A stretch of 64,000 nucleotides of DNA from Lithodes maja (Eukaryota > Arthropoda > Malacostraca > Decapoda > Lithodidae). Both the position numbers and the translations under genes were made by a program. Position 1 is the stretch's first letter, and each line of letters starts with the position of its first letter. The notes below the pieces were generated by a model, which ran no database searches, was not told the DNA's origin, and saw only the letters and a program-made list of their open reading frames with translations. The stretch spans positions 1 to 64,000 of the forward strand of contig JBAKBP010007165.1 of assembly GCA_037953745.1 (NCBI GenBank), read 5' to 3'. Below are positions 1 through 11,010 of this stretch, one piece after another.

Positions 1-77
1 GTTTTATTGTTTATTATGCCATATATTATTGTTATTATGATATTTTCACTCAATAAATATATTTTTCTGAAGTAATT

Positions 78-470
78 TGTGTCTCTGTCACTTATACTTA
101 AGTTTTATTGCTATTATTATAGTAGTTATGATTATTTATACAGGACTATGGTAATTGATAGTCATTTTCACTTCTTTATTGTTAGGAATATATATTTTAG
201 TGTCACTTTCACTTGTTCATATTGTTCTGAAGGCACTTATTATTACTTATGTGTGTCTCTTTCACTTAGACTTAGTTTTATAGTCATTATTATAGTAGTT
301 ATGATTATTTATACTGGACTATGGTAATTGATAGTGTAATTTTCACTTCTTTATTGTTAGGAATATATATTTTAGTGTCACTTTCACTTGTTCATATTGT
401 TCTGAAGGCACTTATTATTACTTATGTGTCTCTTTCACTTATACTTAGTTATATTATTATTATTGAGTGT
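78..470. repeat. Tandem array downstream of piggyBac transposase 1
   Basis: A unit of about 174 bp is present a little over two times; units begin near 78, 252 and 426. Each unit, read on the minus strand, holds three copies of a motif like AGTGAAARTGACAC. The array sits between the transposase stop and the missing end of the element, where subterminal binding sites would lie. The second piggyBac has an array in the same place with a unit of nearly equal length. Confidence 0.8.
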
Positions 471-492
471 CACTATCACTGTCACTTACACT

Positions 493-3165
493 TCAATAGT
501 TTGCCAGAGTGTGGAAATCATTGAAGCAGGTGCCGGCACACAGTCCCACCTGACACTCGAGGCATTGCCAAGTGGTTTTTGTGGGTTTGCTTGGTCGTCG
601 AGTTGTGCGGGTGCACACATAGCACCTCTTCTGCATCCTTATTCGGCTGTTAGGACCCTGGAAAGGAAGGGCGACGAGCTGGTGCTTTCTGATGAAGTCG
701 GCACACCCTATTCTGTCCATCATGCCTGGTCCTTGTAGTGGCCTCCCTGGTGTACCCGCATGTTTTACCAGGAGCTCATGTATCAGCTGCTTTTGGAAGG
801 TCCGCAGGCTCTTGTATTTGATGACTGGACACCTCAAACGGTAGATGTTGTACGCGTTGAGGACAGACATATCTACTGTATGCAGGACAAACTTCTTGTA
901 CCACCTGCAAGATGTTCGCAGGCAGTCTATGAAGCCCATCTGCATGTCGGACTTGTCGACGAGGCGCATGTTCAGGTTGTAGTCCAGAACAGCAGCTGGT
1001 TTCGTGACAGGGTTCTTCGTTTTTCGGTCCACCTTCCCTGTGGGGACCATCTCTGCTTTGTGGCATGTGGTGAGGAGGTTGACCTTGCGCTGGTCATGCC
1101 AGTGGATGGAGAGGATGGGGCCACTCTTCTTATGGAAGATGTCCGTCTTCTTAGTTTTGGTTGGGTAGGCTGGCATGCCCTTCCTCTTCCCCTTCACTGT
1201 GCCGACAGTTCCGGTCTTGCGGTCATGGAGGTACTTGGCGAGGATAGGCGACGTGTAATAATTGTCAGTATAGAGGACGTGGTTGTCATGGAAGTACCTC
1301 TCCATCATCCTCTTTACCACAGCGCCGCCAAAACCAATGAGGGGGTCAATCTGGACTTCACCACCCTTGCCGCTGTAGACTATAAAGTCGAGCACATATC
1401 CCGTCTTGCAGTCGCAGAGGACGAAGAGCTTGATGCCGAAGCGGTGTCTCTTTGACGGGATATACTGTCGGAAGTGCAGCCTACCACGGAACAGGACCAG
1501 AGACTCGTCGATGCACAGCTTCTGAAATGGAACCAGGTAGGTGGAAAACCGATGACGTATCATGTCATACAGTTGCCTGATCTTCCAGAGTGTGTCGGGC
1601 TCGTGGACATGCATGTTATTAGTCAGGTGGAAATATGAGAGGATGTCGAAGTACCTATCCCTTGACATGAATTTGCCAAATGCTGGAGTCGTTGTGAGGT
1701 CGCCAGTTATCCAGTAGTCGGCCAGAACGTGCTTCTTTATGTGTGTCATCAGCATTGTGAGTGCCAAGAACACATATAATTCTGCCACAGTGAGAGCTCT
1801 CCATGCCACCATCTTTGCACTTGTCTTCCTGCCAAGAAAGTTTGAACATATAGCCTGGTGGTGATTTGTCTCTTTGACAAGGTATTCCATGACTTCATTG
1901 TCGTAGAAGCCACAGAAAAGTTCACTGGGGGTGGCATTTGGGCCACAGGGATATGCTGGTGACACCCCAGAACCCTGTTGTACCTCGTCAAAGGCAGGAA
2001 AATCTGGCACAAAATCCGCCCCATCTGACCACACAAACATTTCAGCAGGTCGAGGACGAGGACGTGGAGTTGCAGCAGGCACACGCCCTGGACGCCCTGG
2101 CACACGCCCTTGGCCATGCGGATGCCCAGGCGGACACCCTGCACGCCCAACCCCAGGGGCAGCGGCGTCGGCAGGCCGACCACGTCCACGACCTCGAGGT
2201 CCTTTGACTCTTCTTGTCGGGACTCGCTCTTCCTCTTCCTCTTCGTTTTCCTCTTCCTCAGGCGACGTCAGGTCATCTGGGGCAATGTTGGGGTCGTCAG
2301 CATCCTCTTCAGGAGACAACTCTGGTGAAGAATAGACCGGGCGTCGGCGGCGTGGGGCTGCGGGAGGTTGAGCAATGGGAGCCTCGGCCTCGGGAGTTGG
2401 GCTCCTTTTGCGGCTAGCCGGGGACTTTTCCGCAGGAAATAATGACCTACGATGCGGGGCCTGTGGTGACACACTGCGGGAGGCCAATGGCGCACTTCCA
2501 GAGGCCCTTTGGTCATCTTGAGGGACAGATGAAGCTGAGGGCTGTGGGTGGCCCTCCCGGCGTCCCGGGTCGAGGCGTCGTGACAAAGGAATGCGGGTGG
2601 TTGCTAGGCCTGGGTCGGCGTCACTCTCACTATCTACGCCTTCCCTCACTTTTTCTGCATCCCTGCGTGCTTTCTTGGCTGCACTTTTCACCAAAGACTT
2701 CTTATAGAAGTATTTACCCACTTTCAAGGGCGTACGGGCAGGCAAAGGGGAAGGTCCTGGCGTAGGGCTAGGGCTAGGCCTACCCGGACCTACGAAACTA
2801 GGCGAAGGGGTTGGCTCTAGCACACTTGGTACTTCAATAGCACCTTCCTCCACCACTTCCACATCAGGATCATCACTACTATCACCCCCCTCAAATAAAT
2901 CCACATTGTCATCAGCACCAAATCCCACAAAATCGTCAATTTCGCTCCCACTTCTACTCTGAATATAGAGGTTTTTGTCCACAGAGCTTTCACCACTGCT
3001 CAAATCCTGGTTGAAAAGTGCACGTTGTATTGCACTGTCACTTAGCAAACGTTTCACTTTCCTTACTTTCCTTTTCTTCTCGGTTGGCAGAGGTGTAGAT
3101 GTTGCAAGCGGGGTAGCACTGGGACGCGCGGGAGATTGCACAGTATCGGACGCGTCGGAATTCAT
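493..3165 (-). CDS. piggyBac-like transposase, 890 aa, intact
   Basis: Cut-and-paste transposase of the DDE_Tnp_1_7 type; family members excise and insert at TTAA in the nucleus. Residues 1-400 are an acidic, Ser/Pro-rich tail with a basic patch (EKKRKVRK, near 30) and an Arg/Gly-rich stretch, much longer than in the founding insect transposase. The catalytic domain follows: CIDES gives D553, LYTDNYY gives D634 and LVDKSD gives D737 (D740 also conserved). The last ~45 residues form a Cys/His cluster (CxxC, CxxC, C, CF, H). The Met at 3165 follows directly on a GCCGCC-containing leader that resembles the leader of the second copy. No stop or frameshift interrupts it, so it may be recently active. 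The catalytic spacing (81 and 103 residues) is identical to the copy at 29441. Confidence 0.92.
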   Translation of the reverse strand: MNSDASDTVQSPARPSATPLATSTPLPTEKKRKVRKVKRLLSDSAIQRALFNQDLSSGESSVDKNLYIQSRSGSEIDDFVGFGADDNVDLFEGGDSSDDPDVEVVEEGAIEVPSVLEPTPSPSFVGPGRPSPSPTPGPSPLPARTPLKVGKYFYKKSLVKSAAKKARRDAEKVREGVDSESDADPGLATTRIPLSRRLDPGRREGHPQPSASSVPQDDQRASGSAPLASRSVSPQAPHRRSLFPAEKSPASRKRSPTPEAEAPIAQPPAAPRRRRPVYSSPELSPEEDADDPNIAPDDLTSPEEEENEEEEEERVPTRRVKGPRGRGRGRPADAAAPGVGRAGCPPGHPHGQGRVPGRPGRVPAATPRPRPRPAEMFVWSDGADFVPDFPAFDEVQQGSGVSPAYPCGPNATPSELFCGFYDNEVMEYLVKETNHHQAICSNFLGRKTSAKMVAWRALTVAELYVFLALTMLMTHIKKHVLADYWITGDLTTTPAFGKFMSRDRYFDILSYFHLTNNMHVHEPDTLWKIRQLYDMIRHRFSTYLVPFQKLCIDESLVLFRGRLHFRQYIPSKRHRFGIKLFVLCDCKTGYVLDFIVYSGKGGEVQIDPLIGFGGAVVKRMMERYFHDNHVLYTDNYYTSPILAKYLHDRKTGTVGTVKGKRKGMPAYPTKTKKTDIFHKKSGPILSIHWHDQRKVNLLTTCHKAEMVPTGKVDRKTKNPVTKPAAVLDYNLNMRLVDKSDMQMGFIDCLRTSCRWYKKFVLHTVDMSVLNAYNIYRLRCPVIKYKSLRTFQKQLIHELLVKHAGTPGRPLQGPGMMDRIGCADFIRKHQLVALPFQGPNSRIRMQKRCYVCTRTTRRPSKPTKTTWQCLECQVGLCAGTCFNDFHTLANY

Positions 3166-3535
3166 TTTTTTGCTGTAGCTCTCAATGGCGGCAACGTAGG
3201 AACTGATAAGAGTGGTAGTTGAGGCTTGGTGGCGCTACGATCGCCCACGCAAAGTAAAATTTGCCCCCGCGAATTTTAAAGCACGCTTTCAAGCAAATGC
3301 CTTTTGTAAGGCATACCGGGTTGCGGCCCTTCAGCCGCGCTGTCCTTACCTAAGGCAGCCCGGGTAGGAAGGGTTAATTGGCCATCAACCACTGCCACCA
3401 CCGTATCTGCTACACCAATGCATCGATCCTCCGAGGCTTCATTCATTACTCACTGGTTCATTCCTAGGCCACTATTGCTTCACTTGAGTGACTATCTAGC
3501 CCTGTTCGTCAACTTTATCTATGTCTACATATATA

Positions 3536-3539
<4 letters not shown>

Positions 3540-3593
<54 letters not shown>
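3540..3593. repeat. (AT)n microsatellite
   Basis: About 27 uninterrupted AT dinucleotides. The reading frame through it (3418-3981) is carried by this tract and has no recognisable domain. Confidence 0.97.
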
Positions 3594-3597
<4 letters not shown>

Positions 3598-4918
3598 GTG
3601 ACGGGGTTGAATAGAACGGGGTTGAATAACACCTGTAGGATTGCTAGCCTACAGGGGAGCAGGAAGGACAAAAGAAGAAACCAGCAGGAGAGATGTATTT
3701 CCATACCAGTTTCTCAGGCTATGGAGAAACAAGAAATAGAGGAGTGCCCCATATTACCAGGTCATTCCCGTTTTCTAACTACCAGGAAGACGGGTCACCT
3801 AGGTCAGTCACCCCTACAAAAGAGTGAGAGTTTGAGCCAATTACAATCCCGCTTTCAAACCCTCTCCACCAATCACCAGCCTTCATTCAACCAGCAGCCA
3901 GATTTGCAGTACAACGAGAAAATGCTTATGCAAGTTCCGCATGAAAGACCTGAGTGCTACCGAGACAAGTGGGCATATTAGGATCTACAGTGCAGTTCTA
4001 TTACGGAGATCTCTGGATCAACCCAGGAACATAATTATAGAAGAACAGAGTTATCCTCTGCATCACCAATAACCCTCAATTATAATAAAATCACCAGAGT
4101 TGCTATTATGTTCTTCCTAGACTTCGTGACTCCCACCAGAGTATTAAATAAAATACTGATAACTACCATGTATTTTTAAGCTAAGTATTTACTTCACTAT
4201 TTATGTCACAACGATTCACTATATCCCTTTAACATTGAGTCACTGTAAGTTAAAGCTAAGAAATAACTTGAACATAGTCTCAATGAAACTGGTAAGAAAT
4301 TAAGCACTTCCACCTCGGTCATGTTCTTAAGGCTGAAAAGTCCGGAGCTTAACTAAAAGTGGTAGATGCCTCCCCCTCCCCCTCGAGACTACAACGAGCC
4401 CTGTTGTGTTCCCTCTGACGTCTGGATATTGGATTCCGTATCGAGAGAAGCAGCTTCCCCTGAAGTCTAGTCCAGGCGAACCTACGCTCTACGTCGGCCA
4501 GACTTGATCTCGAACCACTACCCCCCCAACTTACCCTAAGTGTCTCTGAGTGTCTTACGTTGTGGTTATTGATGTGAAGGTAAGGTAAAATATGTGAATA
4601 TTCATTGCTAATTTCTATGTAGATCTGTGTCTATGTAATTGTTGCGTATACGTTAATCCTTCAGAAACCATACTAAACCTTATGTAGATCTGTGTCCAAG
4701 GTCTAGTGTTAAATTCGCTTTTAATTTCATATAACACGTTCGTCGCATACGTCACATACTTGTGTCAATTAATAATCTATCTGAATACTCACAGATTTTC
4801 CTTGTATATGTCCATTCTATTTATGTATGTAACAAGTTGAGGTGAAGTGTATACTGTGAATTTATTCCCTTCCAAAGTCTCACTTTTACCTAGAACCTAC
4901 GCTCAATTTCATATCTAT
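3594..4918. other. Unassigned sequence
   Basis: No coding region, RNA gene or repeat family was recognised. It is moderately AT-rich with a C-rich patch around 4370-4540. It could contain an old LTR or exon-free intergenic DNA; nothing decides it. Confidence 0.4.
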
Positions 4919-4922
4919 TTAA

Positions 4923-5399
4923 CCCCGTATTAGCGGGGCCAGACTTAAGTCCGTATAGAAAACACCTGCCCAAAGAGTGGGGCCCGACTTAAGTCTGTGT
5001 GCAATTTTTGGAGCAATATTGCCTCAGAGAGAGACGAGCGGTGGGCGGAGCGTAGGTCGGGCTCTGACCGTTCGCCATGGGTCCCGCGGGCCTACTGACG
5101 TTTATTCCACACACCTCCACCCTCCCTCCCTCGCTACACAGGGTATTATGTCAAGAAATTACCGTATTTTAGGGATTTTTCCTTAGTCTTGCACGATCGT
5201 TGCAAGAGAACGCGTGGTCGTAGGAGGATGGTTCTCGTATCATTGGAAAGCTGAATTAATGCCCTTTCAGTGATACATAATTGTATTATGCTCTGGCTCT
5301 TGTTTATGCATGAAAAAGAGCACGGAAACAAGGCCATTTATGGTAAAACCACCCACTTGGCGGGTAGTAGAAATTCCTTACGGGCCCGCTCGTAAGGAG
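4923..5399. mobile_element. TTAA-flanked MITE, family A copy 1 (477 bp)
   Basis: Flanked by TTAA at 4919-4922 and 5400-5403. The ends are imperfect inverted repeats (CCCCGTATTAGCGGGGCC on the left, the reverse pattern ending GCTCGTAAGGAG on the right). It aligns end to end with 15308-15786, including a purine-rich GAGAGAGA stretch, a C/T-rich stretch, a ...GTTGCA(A/C)G... segment and a phrase with GCATGAAAA. It has no coding capacity; the TTAA sites and CCC ends suggest mobilisation by a piggyBac transposase. Confidence 0.8.
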
Positions 5400-5403
5400 T
5401 TAA

Positions 5404-5598
5404 GCTCAGTGCCTCACCCTTTAGAAGAATTATTGTTGATGATTATCATAATTTAAATCTATTTTCTTCGAGGGAAACCCCTGTTTACGCCTTATTTTGT
5501 TATGCGTTAACTGTGTAATTTATGAACAACATATTTGTTTATTATATTATGAAATAGATAATTTTGATCCATCTCGTCTAGGAATTCTAGTTTCGTAT
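5404..5598. other. Unassigned AT-rich spacer
   Basis: Short AT-rich spacer between the MITE and the truncated LINE; nothing recognised. Confidence 0.4.
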
Positions 5599-5643
5599 AG
5601 ATCTATTGTCTAATTATTTCAACCACTTGAATACAACGCCAAT

Positions 5644-7890
5644 TTGTTCTGTATTCCATATAGGAACCTTTTGGGCTCCTCCGACCATAAACTTATCTCT
5701 GTCACCTGTCCTATCTCTCCAGTACAGCCACCCGATCCTCCTAGCCGGCGGCGCTTGTGGCACTTTGGCGCTGCCGACTGGGAGGCTCTTCGGCAGTACT
5801 TCTTTGATTTCCCATGGAATGATTTCTGCTTCCATGGCCGAGGACCCTCGGAGAGTGCTGAACGCATTACCGAGGTAATCCTATCGGGCATGGAAGCATA
5901 CATTCCATTCTCTTTCTCTCAGACTAATGCTAAAAAATCTTGGTTCACTCACGCCTGTTCTACTGCTGTCCGCAATAAGGAGGAAGCATTCAAACGGTAC
6001 CGACGCCTTAAAACTCAAGACTCTCATTCTTCATATGTTTCTGCCCGGAATCAAGCCAAATCTGTTCTTCGACTTGCCAAACACTCTTTCATCAATAATA
6101 AATGCACTGAACTATCCAACTCTAGCTCTTCCCAAGCTTTCTGGCATCTAGCCAAAAACCTCTCCAACAATTTCTCTTCCTCGTCTTTCCCTCCCCTTTC
6201 CCACTCTGATGGCTCAACCATCACTTCTTCCTCTGACAAAGCTAAACTCTTCGCTCAAACTTTTGCTAGAAACTCCACCTTGGATGATTCCGGTGCTATT
6301 CCTCCCTCTCCGCCCTCCTCTCTCTTACTTATGCCTAATATCCTAATCTCTTCTAAAGATGTACTTTTTACCCTCTCTGGGCTTAACACTAATAAGGCGT
6401 ACGGTCCGGACGGTGTTCCTCCTGTTGTTCTCAAAAACTGTGCTTCCGTGCTGACTCCCTGCCTAGGCAAACTCTTTCGTCTCTGTCTATCCTCTAACGT
6501 CTTCCCTTCATGCTGGAAGTTTGCTCACATTCAACCTGTCCCAAAGAAGGGTGACCGCTCTCAACCCTCCAACTATCGTCCAATTGCTCTTATCTCTTGT
6601 CTTTCTAAAGTTTTTGAAACTATTCTTGCTTCCAAATTTCTTAAGCATTTCTCTTCTCATAATCTGCTCTCAGATCGCCAGTATGGCTTCCTTAAGGGTC
6701 GCTCTACTGGTGATCTTCTTTCATATCTTACTAACTCTTGGTCATCCTCCTTTCGGGACTTCGGTGAGACTTTTTCTATTGCACTAGACATATCGAAAGC
6801 CTTCGATAGAGTCTGGCATAAATCTTTAATTTCTAAACTACCCTCCTTCGGTTTCTATCCCTCCATCTGTGCCTTTGTCTCTAATTTCCTTTCCGGCCGT
6901 TCCATAGCCGCGGTTGTGGACGGCCATTGTTCACTTCCTCACCCTATAAACTCCGGTGTTCCTCAGGGCTCTGTCCTATCTCCTATTCTCTTTCTAATTT
7001 TTATAAATAATCTCCTTAACTGTACCTTAATTCCCATCCATTCATACGCAGACGACTCAACCTTACACTACTCCATTAGTTTTTCAGAACGCCCCAGCCA
7101 GCAATCTCTCAACAACAAACGTAATGAAGCCATAGAACTCTTAAATTCTGATCTAAATACAATTTCCAATTGGGGCAGAGAAAACCTTGTTAACTTTAAT
7201 GCTTCCAAAACCCAATTTCTCCATCTATCTACCCGTCAGGATCTCCCAGCGGACTATCCCTTATTCTTCAACAATACAAAAATCAACCCTTCATCTTCTC
7301 TCAATATTCTTGGTGTCTCTTTTTCTTCTGCTCTCATTTGGAAGGACCATATTACCAGTCTTGCTAAGGCAGCCTCCCAGAAGCTGGGTGTGCTCAACCG
7401 CCTTAGGGGGTTCTTTTCCCCTGCACAGCTTCTTGCTCTGTACAGGGGCATAGTGCGCCCTTGTATTGAGTATTGTTCACATGTGTGGGGAGGTTCCTCT
7501 CACACCGCTCTCCTAGACAAAGTTGAAAGGAAGGGCTTTCGTATCATTAACTCCCGTCCACTCACCAACTCTCTGCAATCTCTCTCTCTCCGCCGCAATG
7601 TTGCATCTCTCTCGCTATTCTATCGCTACTATAATAATCAGTGTTCCTCAGAGCTATCCCAGTGCATACCACCTCCTTTACGTAGGGCACGTGGTACCCG
7701 TCTTGCAACTCAATCCCACCCCTACTCTGTGCAACTCTCCAACCCAAGAGTGAAACGTTACTCTCAAACTTTCTTCTACTCAACAGCTGAGCTCTGGAAC
7801 TCTCTCCCAGAATCAGTCTTTCCCTCTTCCTATGACTTAAATTGCTTCAAACTCCGTGTGTCCAGGCATTTTGGCTCGAACGTCCCTTGA
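5644..7890 (+). CDS. LINE A ORF2, endonuclease end plus reverse transcriptase, 748 aa, 5'-partial
   Basis: The frame opens in the last part of an APE-type endonuclease (SSDHKLISV, residues 12-20), followed by a linker and the reverse transcriptase. RT motifs in order: NYRPIALIS, the first catalytic Asp in ALDISKAFD (D382), SGVPQGSVLSP, and the catalytic YADD at 468-471. The C-terminal part holds RPCIEYCSHVW and a tail with LWNSLPES. No RNase H domain follows. The order and the GVPQG/YADD form place it in the Jockey/CR1 group; a finer assignment needs a phylogeny. The first Met is not the native start, as the 5' part was lost at insertion. The frame is otherwise open, suggesting a young copy. 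Confidence 0.85.
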   Translation: MFCIPYRNLLGSSDHKLISVTCPISPVQPPDPPSRRRLWHFGAADWEALRQYFFDFPWNDFCFHGRGPSESAERITEVILSGMEAYIPFSFSQTNAKKSWFTHACSTAVRNKEEAFKRYRRLKTQDSHSSYVSARNQAKSVLRLAKHSFINNKCTELSNSSSSQAFWHLAKNLSNNFSSSSFPPLSHSDGSTITSSSDKAKLFAQTFARNSTLDDSGAIPPSPPSSLLLMPNILISSKDVLFTLSGLNTNKAYGPDGVPPVVLKNCASVLTPCLGKLFRLCLSSNVFPSCWKFAHIQPVPKKGDRSQPSNYRPIALISCLSKVFETILASKFLKHFSSHNLLSDRQYGFLKGRSTGDLLSYLTNSWSSSFRDFGETFSIALDISKAFDRVWHKSLISKLPSFGFYPSICAFVSNFLSGRSIAAVVDGHCSLPHPINSGVPQGSVLSPILFLIFINNLLNCTLIPIHSYADDSTLHYSISFSERPSQQSLNNKRNEAIELLNSDLNTISNWGRENLVNFNASKTQFLHLSTRQDLPADYPLFFNNTKINPSSSLNILGVSFSSALIWKDHITSLAKAASQKLGVLNRLRGFFSPAQLLALYRGIVRPCIEYCSHVWGGSSHTALLDKVERKGFRIINSRPLTNSLQSLSLRRNVASLSLFYRYYNNQCSSELSQCIPPPLRRARGTRLATQSHPYSVQLSNPRVKRYSQTFFYSTAELWNSLPESVFPSSYDLNCFKLRVSRHFGSNVP

Positions 7891-7919
7891 TTTTGGCCCT
7901 GTCACTCTTTCAACTATGG

Positions 7920-7959
7920 GGGAGGCACTCGCTATAGGCAGTTATGCCTTTTGCCTCCC
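7920..7959 (+). other. LINE A 3' UTR stem-loop
   Basis: An outer stem GGGAGGCA/TGCCTCCC encloses an inner stem AGGC/GCCT just before the poly(A). The structure is kept in the other copies; at 15178-15224 one outer pair changes to G-T, preserving pairing. Such 3' structures are known binding sites for reverse transcriptases of some LINEs; the role here is inferred. Confidence 0.7.
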
Positions 7960-7996
7960 TCAATCACATAGAAAAAAAAAAAAAAAAAAAAAAAAA

Positions 7997-8461
7997 CTAG
8001 TTCAGACCTCCTTCATACCTTATCAGGTATTTTTATCTAAGTGCAACTTTGTCGTGTATGCCATATTTTACTCGTGGTATTATTATAACTACTAGTACAC
8101 GCTAATTGATTTCTGCGTATTCTAATCTTTTGTAATCAATCTATTGACCGATTCAGTTAGGTTACATTCAACCTTAGAGTATTCTTCAGTAGATATAAAT
8201 AATTAAATCTGAATTCCTCGACCCGTGAGATTATAATTGCATATAAGAATTAATTAATTGTATGTTCATATATAAATGTTCTCATTTTAATCGAAGTACA
8301 TTGTAAAAACAATTTAACTCCCTCCTCCTTTGAATTTCAATACAGTCCTTCCCTTATTCAGAATAATATCACACTATACGTAAATACTATTTTTATCATC
8401 GCAGTACAGCGAATGACCTGAGCGACCCACCTTGTCAAAATTATCTGCGCGTGATAGTCTT
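7997..8461. other. Unassigned AT-rich sequence
   Basis: No gene, repeat family or conserved motif recognised. Confidence 0.4.
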
Positions 8462-8465
8462 TTAA

Positions 8466-8692
8466 CCCTCTCACGTTCTTGACACAATTTTGAGCCTCTT
8501 AGGGATACTTTAAAGCCTTTGTTATCATCAGGGGTATTTAGAAACCTTTAGTTTAGTTACTTCAACCTCTGCAGTTGTCTTTGAGTTAGCTGTGGGCAAA
8601 AAACTAATTTTAGAGAGGTAATTATAATTGTGAGAGAACTCTATTTAGTGTTGCTAATCTGGCAAACTCTGCGTCATATGGTCGTGAGAGGG
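8466..8692. mobile_element. TTAA-flanked MITE (227 bp)
   Basis: Flanked by TTAA at 8462-8465 and 8693-8696. The termini are inverted: CCCTCTCACG on the left and CGTGAGAGGG on the right (10 of 10), followed by a weaker match. There is no coding capacity. The CCC ends and TTAA target fit a piggyBac-mobilised non-autonomous element. Confidence 0.85.
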
Positions 8693-8696
8693 TTAA

Positions 8697-9345
8697 TTTA
8701 CCCGTACGCTTCTCGGCACCCGTGAGCGAGCGTTCACACCAGAGCTCTTCGTACGTTTCCCTTTTTGTTCCGTCCCAGCTTACATACGCGTACTTAGAGA
8801 TTTCGTTCACCCTGCCAGAAACTTATTCAGAATACTTCACAGTAGATACTCAACTCCCATATATATTATTATCAAGGGTTTAAATGTGTATGTTTGTCTG
8901 TATATAATTGCATACTTCCATAAATATACTATCCTTTAATTAATGTTCATTGTATGTTATCTATAGGTTTTTGTGCATTATAAATGAACTCCCTTATTTG
9001 CTTACGGTTACTTATAATAGTTAAGCTAAGGCCACATTTTAACTCCAGACTTACTCGTGAACAGCACATTGATCCTATTATGTCCAAGTACGTGGATTCT
9101 CGTACCATTTCTAAGCAATAGGTAATGGACTACTTTTTACCTTTCTATATATCTTTGAATAAATAAGAGTGTATAATTATCTGCGTGTATATATTGTGTT
9201 CATATTAAACCTGATTGAGTACCTAATTCGTGAATAAGAACGTGTTCGACGTGTTCCTGTTGAGGATATATAGAGTCTAAAAGTCCATAATTGGATTTGA
9301 GTAAAGAGCAAAACAAAGCTAAGTTGTATTACAACCTGGCATAAC

Positions 9346-9349
<4 letters not shown>
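8697..9349. other. Unassigned AT-rich sequence
   Basis: Nothing recognised on either strand apart from AT-rich low-complexity DNA leading into the TA tract. Confidence 0.4.

Positions 9350-9396
<47 letters not shown>
9350..9396. repeat. (TA)n microsatellite
   Basis: About 23 TA dinucleotides immediately outside the Penelope-like element; these retroelements are often found next to such tracts. Confidence 0.95.
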
Positions 9397-9400
<4 letters not shown>

Positions 9401-9498
9401 GTAGAACATCAGCAGGTGACCTGGGACACCGTAACCTCCATAGGATAAGGATAAAGATGGAAAAGACGCCTGGAAACATCTTCAAATTTATTTTCGAA

Positions 9499-9529
9499 TT
9501 TTCGGCACCTCACTGAGCCATCTTCAGGA
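9499..9529 (-). ncRNA. Possible hammerhead-like core in Penelope terminal region
   Basis: On the minus strand the order CTGAAGA, a short hairpin with GGC/GCC stem, then GAAAA, matches the CUGANGA-stem II-GAAA core of the hammerhead ribozymes reported from Penelope-like elements. Stem I and stem III cannot be drawn convincingly here, so this is probably degenerate. Similar arrangements occur at 12374-12405 and 43436-43463. Confidence 0.3.
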
Positions 9530-10246
9530 GCAATACAGAACCTAAAAGTCTATGCACTCTAGAATCATACAAAAGACTATGCACTCTAGAATCATACAAA
9601 AGAACTGGTTCTAAAAAAAAATAATATTTATATATAAAGAAAACGAACACTCTACGTGTATAGTGAATAGTGCAAGTAATCAATGAATATTTAAAACAAT
9701 TGAGTTTACAAATTAGGAACTTATCTATGCAAATAAGGTAAATATAAATTAAACAAAAATACGCTAAGATTGAACACCAACCAAGCAGAGAAGGCAAATT
9801 TACTTAAGTGAGATTCAAGGTTAAATCTAAAAACAAGTACTTTACTCAGAACATTGTCCATGAAACAAAAGGGTTTTAGAAATACGATTCTACATGAAAC
9901 CACATTAAAAGTTACCAAAATAACGTTAAACAAACTGTACTATAAATACTAATAGAAATGTCTACTCAATATTATCAACAACCAACCCAACACTGTGGAC
10001 CAAAATCAATTTGACTCATTTACCTATACTACCTTTGCTGAAAACAAATAATCAATCAACACAAAACTTACCCAAACTCGGGGGATACTGACGTAAGGGA
10101 TCAACAAGGACAAGTGACCAATGTAAACTGATTAGTTTGGCAAGAAGTGCCCAAAGTGGTAATGAAATATAAAACAAAAGGGAAAAAACATACAAAGCAC
10201 CAAATATATAGATCTGTGAAGCAGTCACTTTACCAATTATTGGCAA

Positions 10247-11010
10247 TCAATTGGCATTGATTTCGGGATTTTGACTCTTAATTAGTAATTGTTCGCCTAC
10301 AAGTGCATCATTGGGATATCTAAACCTAGCAACTATTTCGAAATCTCTATCTGTGAAAGGGTGATCTTCTTGGCGAGAATGATTTCGCACAGCCGAGAAT
10401 GGCATACTTTGTAAAAACTTGCCAGTCCGATATTTTTTCCAATATGTTCGAATACTCTCATTTTATATGAACGACTAGAGCATCCAATGTACAGTACACC
10501 CTCGCCTGACAGCTAGGACAAGTAAATGTAACAATATTCGAACATAGAGGATTCGGCTCCCGGTCCGGACCTTACAGTTAAAAAATTATACAATTATAAA
10601 TTAATTAGTGAATATAACTCTAAAATGTACCGAGGGGAAATTATCTCTCAACGTGTTTAACAACATTTTCCTGAACTCATAGCATATTTTGCCATACAAC
10701 GGCATTTTCATATATTTTATTAACTTTGGGACATCAAATTTTACCACATTACTCTGACATTGTTTAGAAAATAAGAACTTTCTTAGAACAAGATTAAAAA
10801 GGTCTTCTCTATAATTATTAAGCACGAAATGTTCTCTCAATTTGCAAATGTCAGCATGAAGAGTCACATAAGTAGAACAAATATCATAAGCCCTACCAAT
10901 TAAAGTTTGTATCAAATTGACTTTGTATATCTCTGGGTAAAAACTAAACCAGCTCAAGTCCAGTCCCGTGTGTGTTGGCTTTCTATAATTATACTTCGGT
11001 GGTTAATCCA
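10247..11010 (-). pseudogene. Penelope-like RT/GIY-YIG polyprotein, C-terminal half, frameshifted
   Basis: From the right, the minus strand first gives a degraded THTGLDLSWFS block (the usual RKPTHTG region has a stop), then an open stretch at 10957-10601 with the Penelope signature YKVNLIQTLIGRAYDIC. After further breaks a GIY-YIG-type endonuclease follows: TCPSCQARVYC, then in another frame YIGCSSRSYKMRVFEH, and finally a run ending NPEINAN with a stop at 10247. At least two frame changes are needed, so this is not functional. The upstream two thirds of the RT are missing. Confidence 0.78.

Larger units (their letters stand above)
1..3373 (-). mobile_element. piggyBac-type DNA transposon, 3' part cut by window edge
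   Basis: The element reads on the minus strand. Its 5' end is on the right: the terminal motif GGGTAGGAAGGG is followed by TTAA at 3374-3377, the piggyBac target site. Read inward it starts CCCTTCCTACCCGG, close to the terminus of the second piggyBac in this window (CCCTTCGACCCCGG at 29257). No matching left terminus or TTAA is seen, so the other end lies before position 1. It carries one transposase gene and, downstream of it, a tandem array. Confidence 0.85.
5599..7996 (+). mobile_element. Non-LTR retrotransposon 'LINE A', 5'-truncated, poly(A)-ended
   Basis: It begins inside the end of the endonuclease domain, runs through a full reverse transcriptase and ends with a short 3' UTR and 25 A residues (7972-7996). 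The 3' UTR folds into a stem-loop at 7920-7959 (GGGAGGCA pairs with TGCCTCCC, with an inner AGGC/GCCT stem). The same 3' end occurs at 11612-11717, 15178-15240 and 62700-62768, so this family has been prolific here. 5' truncation is the normal result of target-primed reverse transcription. Confidence 0.88.

Noticed and set aside
760..1455. 231-codon plus-strand frame opposite the piggyBac transposase
   Set aside because: Lies wholly within the conserved catalytic domain on the other strand; codon pattern fits the transposase only.
3418..3981. 187-codon frame as a gene
   Set aside because: A large part is an (AT)n tract read as Tyr-Ile; the rest shows no domain.
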